DNA from: CATOSP01 sp965237775
GTDB lineage: Bacteria > Chloroflexota > Dehalococcoidia > Lucifugimonadales > UBA3495
Reading direction: 5' to 3'
Assembly: GCA_965237775.1 (NCBI GenBank)
Contig: OZ250155.1
Coordinates: forward strand, 310,001 to 374,000
Length of the DNA: 64,000 bases
The notes below the pieces were generated by a model that ran no database searches, was not told the DNA's origin, and saw nothing but the letters and a program-made list of their open reading frames with translations. The position numbers were made by a program, and so were the translations under genes. How positions within the stretch are numbered: the stretch's first letter is position 1; each line of letters starts with the position of its first letter. Positions 24,976 through 32,287 of this stretch are shown here, piece after piece.

Positions 24976-26112
24976 ATGGGCCCAGTCTTCGTGACACCGG
25001 GTCGCTACACCAAGCAGACCTTCGATGCGTCGCGATTCGCCGGCCTCGCGCCTTCATCGTCTGACGACTGCATCATCGACATTTCGGTGGATGACCTCGT
25101 CCTCGACCTCTCGGGCGTTGTGCTGGACGGTGAAGGTTATGGCGGCCTCGGGGTACGGGTCCACGACTGCGAGAACGTCACCATCGCCAACGGAGTCATC
25201 AAGGGGTTTCACTACGGCATCCACGCCTCCAACGTGACCAACCTTAACATCCAGGGTTGTGTCGTTTCCGACAATACCAACCCAATTGAAACCGGTTGGC
25301 TTCCGGACACCGAAGAGCCGGTTGAAGAAGGGTTCGGCGGTGGAATATACCTGTACCGGGTCTCTCACAGCGTTATAGAAAACAACCAGGTCAACAACAA
25401 CTTCAACGGCATAAGCCTGGTGCGGTCAGACCACAATGTCATCGGAGGCAACCACGCCTCATACTGCGGCAACGTGGGAATCTACCTTCTCATGTCAAGC
25501 CAGAACGAGGTCCTGCACAACCTGACGGAGCATTGCATCCGCTACACGGACCGATTCTGGTGCGACACCGCCGACTCCGCCGGAATCCTCCTGGAAAAGG
25601 AGTCCAACCACAACCGCATCATCGGCAACAGCCTGCGCTACAGCGGGGACGGCTTCTTCATCAGGGCAAACCGCCAACACTCCTCGGACCGTAATTTCAT
25701 CAAGGGGAACGACGGCAGCTTTTCACCCAACAACGGCTTCGAGGCGGTTTTCTCCTGTGGAAACGTATTTGAAGCCAACGTGGCCAACTACTGCAACCAC
25801 GGTTTTTGGCTCGGCTACTCATCCGACACCGACGTCCTGGACAACGAAATCAACTTCAACAGGTTCGACGGTATCGCCATCGACAGCGGCCAGAGCAACC
25901 ACCTGCGGGGAAATACGATAAACGGGAACCGCAACGGGGTGAGGCTTTGGGGCAAGCCTTGGAGACAGGACGGAAGTGACGAAATGCCAAGAAAGTACAC
26001 CGTGTCCGGAAATTCGGTGTCGAATTCCAGGGAGGCCGGAATCTCGGTAGAGGCTGGGTTGGATGTGACTGTGGAAGGGAACACACTCCAAGACAGCAGG
26101 GGAGATGCGTAG
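24976..26112 (+). CDS. Right-handed parallel beta-helix repeat protein (NosD/pectate-lyase-like fold)
   Basis: 378 residues made of repeated short strands ending in N-x-[IV]-x-G-N: YGIHASNVTNLNIQGCVVSDN, HSVIENNQVNNNFNGISLVRSDHNVIGGNHASYCGNVGIYLL, NHNRIIGNSLRYSGDGFFIRA, NHLRGNTINGNRNGVRLWG, VEGNTLQDSR. The fold is that of carbohydrate-binding or lyase beta-helices, but no signal peptide is seen, so it is predicted cytoplasmic, which is unusual for the group. Catalytic residues cannot be assigned. Next gene starts 2 bp later, suggesting co-translation with a deazaflavin-type oxidoreductase. Confidence 0.85.
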   Translation: MGPVFVTPGRYTKQTFDASRFAGLAPSSSDDCIIDISVDDLVLDLSGVVLDGEGYGGLGVRVHDCENVTIANGVIKGFHYGIHASNVTNLNIQGCVVSDNTNPIETGWLPDTEEPVEEGFGGGIYLYRVSHSVIENNQVNNNFNGISLVRSDHNVIGGNHASYCGNVGIYLLMSSQNEVLHNLTEHCIRYTDRFWCDTADSAGILLEKESNHNRIIGNSLRYSGDGFFIRANRQHSSDRNFIKGNDGSFSPNNGFEAVFSCGNVFEANVANYCNHGFWLGYSSDTDVLDNEINFNRFDGIAIDSGQSNHLRGNTINGNRNGVRLWGKPWRQDGSDEMPRKYTVSGNSVSNSREAGISVEAGLDVTVEGNTLQDSRGDA

Positions 26113-26113
26113 C

Positions 26114-26476
26114 ATGGAGCAGAAAGTGGAAGCGGCCCTTCAGCAGGACCGGGTGATAGACATCACGACTACGGGCCGAAAGAGCGGCAGACCGAGGCGC
26201 AAAGAGATCTGGTTCCACAACCTGGATGGGCGGCTCTATATCACCGGCAGGCCAGGACCGAGGGACTGGTATTTGAACATGGTGGCCAACCCGGATTTCA
26301 CCTTCCACCTCAAACAGAGCGCCCAGGCGGACATTCCGGCGCGGGCTACTCCTATCGTGGACCCGGCCCAGCGCCGCGAAACCATATCCGGTATCCACCA
26401 GAAACTAGGCGGAGACCGGGACACGGACGCCTGGATTGCGGGAAGTCCGCTGGTGAACGTCGAACTGCTGGGATAA
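26114..26476 (+). CDS. Ddn-family (F420/deazaflavin-dependent) nitroreductase-like protein
   Basis: 120 residues. DITTTGRKSGRPRRKEIWFHNLDGRLYITGRPGPRDWYLNMVANPDFTFHL is the standard Ddn/PNPOx-like split barrel with the GRKSG...R phosphate-binding stretch. ATG 26114 is preferred to ATG 26105 because GGGGAG lies about ten bases upstream of it. Two bases after the beta-helix gene. The family uses cofactor F420, whose biosynthesis genes are not in this window. Confidence 0.85.
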   Translation: MEQKVEAALQQDRVIDITTTGRKSGRPRRKEIWFHNLDGRLYITGRPGPRDWYLNMVANPDFTFHLKQSAQADIPARATPIVDPAQRRETISGIHQKLGGDRDTDAWIAGSPLVNVELLG

Positions 26477-26497
26477 GCGGCGGCGGCTACGCTGGGT

Positions 26498-27070
26498 CTA
26501 GGGCCTGACCCAGGTCTCGGAAAGGGCCAACCCCGCGGTGCTGCTCATCTTGTCCGCCCTGGGCTCAGGAAAAGGCCGTCCGGCGGCGACCTGACCGTCG
26601 AGGGTCAGTTGGGCCTTGCGGGCCGGGATAAATACGCTGGTCCAACCCATGGGCCGCTCCGGGTTGCTGCCGGCTTCCACGCCGATGCCAAAGGGCTCCC
26701 CGAAATCGTACCAGGTCATTGCGATGGACTCTTCATCGGTGTCGATGTGCTCGGTCCAGAAATAGGTCGTGTCGCCCGTCCTGGAGAACACGGCCTGAAT
26801 GACGGGTAGCTCCTGGCTGGCGAACTCTCCGGTGTTGGAAATCTCTTCCTGTATCCAACGGACCAGGGAGATGTTGTCGGAGTAGATGCGGGGTTCCTCG
26901 CCGGTGACATCGCTGCGAAGAAACAGCACATGCCCCGGCCCGCCGGGAGAGTACAGGACCCGCCAATGGCTGGCCCTGGTGGTCATCGGGCCTCCTTCCT
27001 CCTGGTGCAGCCGCATGTAATTGTTCTCTCCTGTGAGCCGTATGTCGTTTGGGTCGGTGCGAGTCGTCAT
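26498..27070 (-). CDS. Conserved-looking protein of unknown function
   Basis: 190 residues. I do not recognise the family. The sequence is soluble, rich in acidic and aromatic residues (VLYSPGGPGHVLFLRSDVTGEEPRIYSDNISLVRWIQEEI; TTYFWTEHIDTDEESIAMTWYDFGEPFGIGVEAG), with no signal peptide or membrane helix. ATG 27070 has GGAGG seven bases upstream, so it is preferred to a more distal start at 27136. Convergent with the Ddn-like gene. Confidence 0.65.
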   Translation of the reverse strand: MTTRTDPNDIRLTGENNYMRLHQEEGGPMTTRASHWRVLYSPGGPGHVLFLRSDVTGEEPRIYSDNISLVRWIQEEISNTGEFASQELPVIQAVFSRTGDTTYFWTEHIDTDEESIAMTWYDFGEPFGIGVEAGSNPERPMGWTSVFIPARKAQLTLDGQVAAGRPFPEPRADKMSSTAGLALSETWVRP

Positions 27071-27492
27071 CGCGGTCCTCCATGCCGGTAATAGGTGCTC
27101 CTTGGTGCGCTCCACCTGGCATTTTGGCGGTTGCACAGGAGAGTATCAAGTGGGACATTTGTGGGCCGCCCGTAGCGTAGACTTGCTCAGCGATTCGGCC
27201 TATCCAACAAGCCCGGACTCCCTGGTGAAGCTTGATTCGCTTGTCCTCGCACGACTGGGCGGGGTTGATCGGTCCGTAACGAGCATAGACCCCCGCCCTT
27301 TCAAGCAAATGACAAGGGTGTAACCTTCGCGGAACTGCCCTTGAAACACAGTTTGAACAGCCGGTTACGGACACGTAAACGTAGAGCTTGCTCACGAGGG
27401 TTCCCCCGGCTATGATGCGGTTGACAGCCCTATAGCCGATGACCGGCCGCCCAGCCACAGAAAAAAGGCCCGATGGCTACGAGAGGTGAAAA
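27071..27492. other. Divergent intergenic region, little recognised
   Basis: Lies between an unknown minus-strand gene and the large hydrolase gene. A TTGACA at 27420-27425 faces the hydrolase gene, but no -10 box with good spacing is seen. No gene or RNA was recognised. Confidence 0.4.
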
Positions 27493-29490
27493 ATGCCTGT
27501 AACGAAGATGGAAATCACGTCCCGGGAGCCCTATGCCGGAGGTCAGACTTTTGGCGACGCCGGAGCGTACGAGCAGATCGAAGGCAAGGTCCACTTCTCC
27601 GTGGACCCGGTACATCCAGCGAATGAGACCGTTGCGGACATAGAGCTTGCGCCCAGGAACGCGGACGGGAGGGTCACCTTCTCTTCTGACTTTCGGCTAT
27701 TGGCCCCGGCGGACCCGAAGAAGGGAAGCCGCCGGCTTCTGTTGGATGTCCCGAACCGTGGCAGGCCCCTCGCCCTCAAAAACCTGAACAGCTCCCCCGA
27801 CGCCCTGCCCGGTGAACAGCAAGGCCCCGGGACGGGATTTCTCATGCGCTACGGCTACACCCTGGTCTTTTGCGGATGGCAGCATGACGTGCCCGAAGGA
27901 CCGGGTATGTTGCGCATCGATGCTCCCCAGGCCATGACCGATGACGGCCCCGTGTCCGGCCAGGTGGTTGTCACCTTTCTGCCAAACAGCGTCACAAAGG
28001 TCCAATACCTGTCGGACAGGGCACACTTGCCCTACCCTTCGAACAACCTGGAGGACTGGAACTCGGTTTTGACGGTGCAGGAGCACGAAGACGCGGCTGA
28101 GGAGATAATTCCCCGGGACCAGTGGTCTTTCGCCCGCCTGGAAGGCGACCGGGTCGTACCGGATGCGCGGAACGTGTATATGGCATCGGGGTTTCAGCCG
28201 GGCAAGGTCTACCAGGTCATCTACACCACCACGGGCGCGCCTATAGCAGGGGCGGGACTGCTTGCGACGAGGGACATCGCGTCGTTCCTGCGTTACGCAG
28301 CGGCGGATGAGGGGAACCCCTGCGCCGAAGGAATCGACGCCGCTTATAGCTTCGGCGTGTCCCAGAGCGGCAGGTTCCTGCGCCATTTCCTCTACCTGGG
28401 CCTGAACCTGGACGAAGAAGGACGGAACGTGTTCGACGGATTCATACCCCACGTAGCCGGAGGAAAACGGGGGGAGTTCAACCACCGCTTCGCGCAGCCT
28501 TCCAGCCAGGCCAGCCGCAGCACGAACAGCCTGTTCCCATTTAGCGACGACGGCCAGACCGATCCGGAAACGGGTCTCACAGATGGGTTGCTTACCCGGC
28601 TGACCGAGGCGGGAAACTTCCCGAAAATCATGTACGTCAACACACCGTCAGAGTATTGGGGAGGACACGGGGCTTTGGTCCACACCGAGATCAACGGCGA
28701 AAGGGATATGACGCCGCTGGATTCGGTACGGGTCTACATGTTGGGCGGAACTCAGCACGCGGTTGACGGACTCCCCCTGGCGGACAGGGATGCGTCCAAC
28801 GAGTATCGCGGACAGCAGCTATTCAATTGCCTGGACTACCGGCCTCTTCTCCGGGCGGCCCTGGTGAACCTGGACCGCTGGGCCACGTCGGGCGAAGCTC
28901 CGCCGCCCAGCGCCTATCCATCTCTATCCCGTGGGACGGCCGTGTCTCCCGAGTCGGTTATGGAGACGTTCCGGTCGATACCGGGAGTCGACTTCCCAGG
29001 CCAGCTACGCAAGTTCACCCGCTTGGATTTCGGCCCTGACCCCAGGGTGCCAACGGTCATCCCGGCGAAGATCGGGGGGGCCTATCCCAGGTTGGTTTCT
29101 AAAGTTGACCAGGATGGCAACGAAGTGGCCGGAGTGCCGCTGCCCTTCCTGTCGGTGCCGCTGGCGACTTACACCGGCTGGAACATGCGCCACTCACTCA
29201 TCGGGGGAGACGACCAGGTATTGTCTTCCGGCGGCGCGTCGGGAGGCACCTTGAAGGGTTCCACCATACCGTTCCCGGCGACGCGGCAGGACCGGGAGTC
29301 CACGGGCGACCCGAGGCCTTCGATACAGGAGCGGTACAGTTCCGGGGACGACTATGCGGCAAGGGTGAAACAAGCGGGCCAGACCCTCGTGGACCAGGGG
29401 TACGCCCTGGACGAGGACCTGAACATATTCGAGGAACAGGCCAGGGAACTCTACGACGCGCTGTCCAACGGGGTAAAGCTGCCCGCCTAG
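27493..29490 (+). CDS. Large alpha/beta-hydrolase domain protein (Abhydrolase_10-like)
   Basis: 665 residues. The nucleophile elbow is AYSFGVSQSGRFLRHFLYLGLN (GxSxG). The N-terminal EITSREPYAGGQTFGDAGAYEQIEGKVHFSVDP is the usual start of this poorly characterised family of long hydrolases; MYVNTPSEYWGGHGALVHTEINGERDM and LGGTQHAVDG place plausible acid and His residues. No signal peptide is present, so it is predicted cytoplasmic. An AGAGGTG ribosome-binding site precedes the ATG. Esters or lactones of unknown structure are the likely substrates. The gene's end overlaps the convergent HEPN-like gene by 4 bp. Confidence 0.85.
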   Translation: MPVTKMEITSREPYAGGQTFGDAGAYEQIEGKVHFSVDPVHPANETVADIELAPRNADGRVTFSSDFRLLAPADPKKGSRRLLLDVPNRGRPLALKNLNSSPDALPGEQQGPGTGFLMRYGYTLVFCGWQHDVPEGPGMLRIDAPQAMTDDGPVSGQVVVTFLPNSVTKVQYLSDRAHLPYPSNNLEDWNSVLTVQEHEDAAEEIIPRDQWSFARLEGDRVVPDARNVYMASGFQPGKVYQVIYTTTGAPIAGAGLLATRDIASFLRYAAADEGNPCAEGIDAAYSFGVSQSGRFLRHFLYLGLNLDEEGRNVFDGFIPHVAGGKRGEFNHRFAQPSSQASRSTNSLFPFSDDGQTDPETGLTDGLLTRLTEAGNFPKIMYVNTPSEYWGGHGALVHTEINGERDMTPLDSVRVYMLGGTQHAVDGLPLADRDASNEYRGQQLFNCLDYRPLLRAALVNLDRWATSGEAPPPSAYPSLSRGTAVSPESVMETFRSIPGVDFPGQLRKFTRLDFGPDPRVPTVIPAKIGGAYPRLVSKVDQDGNEVAGVPLPFLSVPLATYTGWNMRHSLIGGDDQVLSSGGASGGTLKGSTIPFPATRQDRESTGDPRPSIQERYSSGDDYAARVKQAGQTLVDQGYALDEDLNIFEEQARELYDALSNGVKLPA

Positions 29491-29834
29491 ATTGCCAGGA
29501 CCCGCTCGACGAAGTCTACTACCGGGGGACGAGAGAATTCGATCTCATCGTCCCCCATGAACCCGTGGTAGAAATTAGCGTGAAACTTCTCGGCCACGGC
29601 GAACCCGGCAACAAAGACTGGTTCGTTGTATTCCCGGGCCAGGCGGCGCACCGCGCTGCGTAAAGCGCCGTGGTTATTTCGTTCCCAGCCCCGTTGTTGC
29701 GTGACCGCGATCACGGCGTGAGATGCCGCTCCCCATAGCTTCTCCGAAGCCTGCAGGGATTCTCCTGCGGCGAACTCAAGATCCGCCTTTTCCAGAAATT
29801 CGCGGACAGTCCGAATGTGTTCTGCCGCTAACAT
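29487..29834 (-). CDS. HEPN/PaREP1-like small helical protein
   Basis: 115 residues. EFLEKADLEFAAGESLQASEKLWGAASHAVIAVTQQRGW is the PaREP1/HEPN-like helical repeat, followed by NNHGALRSAVRRLAREYNEPVFVAGFAVAEKFHANFYHGFM. The RNase-type RxxxxH of toxic HEPN proteins is not evident. Starts 33 bp after the extended stop codon of the seleno-rhodanese gene, same strand, with GGAGGGA before ATG, so the two are likely co-transcribed. Confidence 0.7.
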   Translation of the reverse strand: MLAAEHIRTVREFLEKADLEFAAGESLQASEKLWGAASHAVIAVTQQRGWERNNHGALRSAVRRLAREYNEPVFVAGFAVAEKFHANFYHGFMGDDEIEFSRPPVVDFVERVLAI

Positions 29835-29867
29835 ATTCCCGTCCCTCCCTTGCTCCTGAACTGATAG

Positions 29868-30695
29868 CTATAACTCCAGAGGCGTGTCGGGCTGGTTGGC
29901 CCACTCGCCCATCGAACCATCGTAGTTCTTGGCTTTCTGGTAGCCCACCAGTTGTAGGACAAAGTTTCCGTTCGCCGAACGGATCCCACCCTGTCAATAC
30001 GTGTGAACGGTCTTGTCCGGCGTAATGCCCAGGCCTGCGAGGATACCGCGAATCTCCTCGGCGGACTTGAATTGGTGGCTGTCCCGTTCGAGCATGTTGA
30101 ACCATTCCAGGTGGACCGCGCCTGGAACATGGCCCTTCTGAAGGTTCCCCCGGTCGCCTGAGCCGTCCCATTCGCCATCACTGCGGACGTCCCAAACGGC
30201 GACGTCGGGACTGTTATAGCTGACCTTCAATTCGTCCAGGCGGCACATAATCGCTTCATTGGCCTGGGGTGTAAATGTCTTTCCAGAAGCGGCCCTGCCC
30301 CGCGTCAATTCGATCCGGCGTCCCTCGTTCACCCACCGCCTCCAGCCTCCGTTGAGCACCTGGACGTTGGTATGTCCGTAGTAATTGAGCGCCCACCAGA
30401 GCCGGGCGGCATAGAGGCTCTGAGAGTTGTCGTAAGTGATGACGTGGGTGTCGTCACCGATGCCGAGGCCCTGGCACATCGCAGCGAACTGTTCCGGGTC
30501 CATGATGTGTACCCGCCCGCTGTCGGGGTTCTTCTCGAAGTTGTCGGGCACCAGGACCGCGCCTGGGATGTGCCCGCGGGTGTAAGCCGGGTCCAGGTCG
30601 GTGTCTACGATTACCACGTTGGGGTCGTCCAGGTGTTCTTCCATCCAGCCGGCGTCGACCAGAAACTCCGGATGAGTGTAACCTTGCGTTGTCAT
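29868..30695 (-). CDS. Thiosulfate/3-mercaptopyruvate sulfurtransferase, candidate selenoprotein (in-frame TGA at the catalytic position)
   Basis: Two rhodanese domains, 275 residues if the TGA at 29996-29994 is read as selenocysteine 234. The first domain is the usual inactive one (HVITYDNSQSLYAARLWWALNYYG, Asp in place of Cys). The second has GHVPGAVHLEWFN and then DKTVHTY-[TGA]-QGGIRSANGNF, exactly where the family has TYCQGGIRAA. After the TGA the frame stays open for 41 conserved-looking residues (VLQLVGYQKAKNYDGSMGEW, ANQPDTPLEL) to TAG at 29870-29868. Stopping at the TGA would remove the nucleophile and its loop. A SECIS-like hairpin follows the TGA and selB is encoded at 58.5 kb. GGGAGG precedes ATG 30695. 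It would move sulfane sulfur (or selenium) to acceptors such as cyanide or thiols. Alternative: a TGC/TGT-to-TGA nonsense mutation. Confidence 0.85.
29967..29996 (-). promoter_or_regulatory. Bacterial SECIS-like stem-loop just after the in-frame TGA
   Basis: On the minus strand, TGA (29996-29994) is followed by 10 nt and then a perfect 7-bp stem TCCGTTC / GAACGGA (29983-29977 with 29973-29967) capped by the triloop GGC. The loop starts 17 nt after the TGA and has G in its first two positions, matching the known loose rules for bacterial SECIS elements. Confidence 0.75.
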
Positions 30696-30918
30696 TGCGC
30701 CTCCCGATCTTGTTTGACGGTCTTACGGTAGTGGAGCGGAGCCTGCCGTGGCTCGCGAAGATTGTAAGTTACCCCCATTGGAGGGTCAACCGGACCGGGC
30801 AAGGCTTCCTTGTTGCTGCCTGGAGGCGGGGTTAAAATAGGGGGAAGGTCACGTGGGCAGTAGGTCGATCATATCTTCTAGAATTTCACGGAGGCGGGAC
30901 CGGAAAGGTTACCACTTA

Positions 30919-31790
30919 ATGAAAGTCTATTACTTCAGCCAATTCCCTTATCAGGAATACCCCGACGAAGAGGGAGAAAAATACCCCTCCTTGCGGCTGA
31001 CCTTTCCCAATAGCTTCTTTAAACCCGACCTGGCCACGGGCCTGTTCCAACGCTACTTCGTCGTAACCCAGTTCGTAGACGAACTGGGTTACGACGGCAT
31101 AATGATCAAAGAGCACCACACGACACCCTCTTGCATGAACGCATCGTGCAACCTTAGCGCGGCGGTGTTGGCCCAGATTACCAAGCAAGCCAAGATTCGG
31201 TTGCTGGGCAACATCCTGCCCATCCACGAGAACCCGGTCAGGCTGGCCTAAGAAGTGGCCATGATCGACGTCATTTCCGGAGGCCGCGTAATCTCTGGCA
31301 TGGTCCGGGGCGTGGGCGTCGAGACCGTCGCCACCAACGTCAACCCGGTGGACAACCAGGAGCGGTTCGAGGAGTGCCACGACCTGGTTATCAAGACTTG
31401 GACCACACCTGGCCCCTTCCGCTGGGAGGGCAAGCATTACCAGTACGGTGTAGTGAACCCGTGGATGGCGCCGGTCCAGAAGCCGCATCCGCCTGTTTGG
31501 GTGCCCGGCACGGCCAGCCCGGAGACCGCCGAGTGGGCGGCCAGGCGCTGCTACACCTACGTAGCCTTCCTGACTCCCCTGGACGTGACCGAGGTGCTGT
31601 TCGACAATTACCGGAACCAGGCTGCGGCACACCCGACACGGTGCCTGAGAAGCTCAAGTATCTCCACGACCGGCTCGGCATGGACCACCTAATCATGTAC
31701 GGTCAGGAATCGCGCATGTCCCACGAGGCGACGATGGCCAACATCGGGTTTTTCGGGAAAGAAGTGCTGCCTGTAATCCGGGATTGGTAG
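30919..31790 (+). pseudogene. Decayed LLM-class flavin-dependent monooxygenase
   Basis: Starts well (MKVYYFSQFPYQEYPDEEG ... ELGYDGIMIKEHHTTPSC ... LLGNILPIHENPVRLA), the bacterial-luciferase-like TIM barrel. A TAA at 31249-31251 then replaces the expected Glu codon (RLA-stop-EVAMIDVISGGR). The frame continues to about 31620, where it shifts and roughly 100 residues expected in the family are missing before PDTVPEKLKYLHDRLGMDHLIMYGQ and the end VLPVIRDW. Nonsense change, deletion and frameshift together indicate a true pseudogene. Intact relatives lie at 42.4 and 43.4 kb. Confidence 0.85.
31059..31096. repeat. 38-bp perfect inverted repeat inside the flavin-monooxygenase pseudogene
   Basis: Two 18-bp arms, 31059-31076 (CGTCGTAACCCAGTTCGT) and 31079-31096, are exact reverse complements with a 2-nt spacer. 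It falls in codons for VVTQFVDELGYDG. Confidence 0.9.
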
Positions 31791-31870
31791 CTGGCGAGAT
31801 TAAAGGCAATAGGGATAAAAGTAGGATTCTCAATCGGGCTAGACTCGAGCGAGCGCAGGAGGTCCCGTCA

Positions 31871-32092
31871 ATGCACAACGAATTCACTGCGATTTATGAA
31901 CAAGGCGACGACTGGTACATAGCCTACTGCCTCGAAATCCCCGGCGCCAACGGGCAAGGCAAGACCAAAGACGAGGCCCGCGAGAATCTGGCCGACGCCA
32001 TCCTCTTGATACTTGAGGACAGGCGGGAAGATGGAATGCGCGGAGTCCCCCCGGGAGTCGAGCAAGAGACGATTGTCGTCATTGAGGCTTAA
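31871..32092 (+). CDS. hicB: HicB-family antitoxin
   Basis: 73 residues. EFTAIYEQGDDWYIAYCLEIPGANGQGKTKDEARENLADAILLILEDRRED is the partial RNase-H-like HicB fold that neutralises HicA. No DNA-binding tail is present, so this is the short form. AGGAGG sits eight bases before the ATG. The HicA reading frame overlaps its 3' end. Confidence 0.88.
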   Translation: MHNEFTAIYEQGDDWYIAYCLEIPGANGQGKTKDEARENLADAILLILEDRREDGMRGVPPGVEQETIVVIEA

Positions 32093-32276
32093 TGCGCTGC
32101 TCAGACATCTCCGAATACACGGTTGCCGCCTCAAACGCGAGGGCCGGTCCCATTCTATCTGGATAAACCCGAACAACGGCGTCTCCGAGACTATCCCTAG
32201 GCACTCTGAGATAGACAATGTGCTGGCCCGTAAAATCTGCCGCACCTTATCCATCCCACAAATCGGAAGGGAATAA
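32082..32276 (+). CDS. hicA: HicA-family mRNA interferase toxin
   Basis: About 64 residues from a TTG start at 32082 (TTG 32073 is also possible). LNALLRHLRIHGCRLKREGRSHSIWINPNNGVSETIPRHSEIDNVLARKICRTL matches the dsRNA-binding-like HicA fold, with the catalytic His in GRSHSIW and the TIPRHSEI motif typical of the family. The start overlaps hicB by 11 bp, the order being antitoxin first. HicA blocks translation by cleaving mRNA until bound by HicB. A TTG start could keep toxin below antitoxin level (inference). Confidence 0.82.
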   Translation: MRLNALLRHLRIHGCRLKREGRSHSIWINPNNGVSETIPRHSEIDNVLARKICRTLSIPQIGRE

Positions 32277-32287
32277 GGAGAACAACG

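Noticed and set aside
31249..31251. In-frame stop in the flavin monooxygenase as another recoded codon
   Set aside because: It is TAA, replaces a Glu codon rather than Cys, and the gene also has a deletion and frameshift, so decay explains it.
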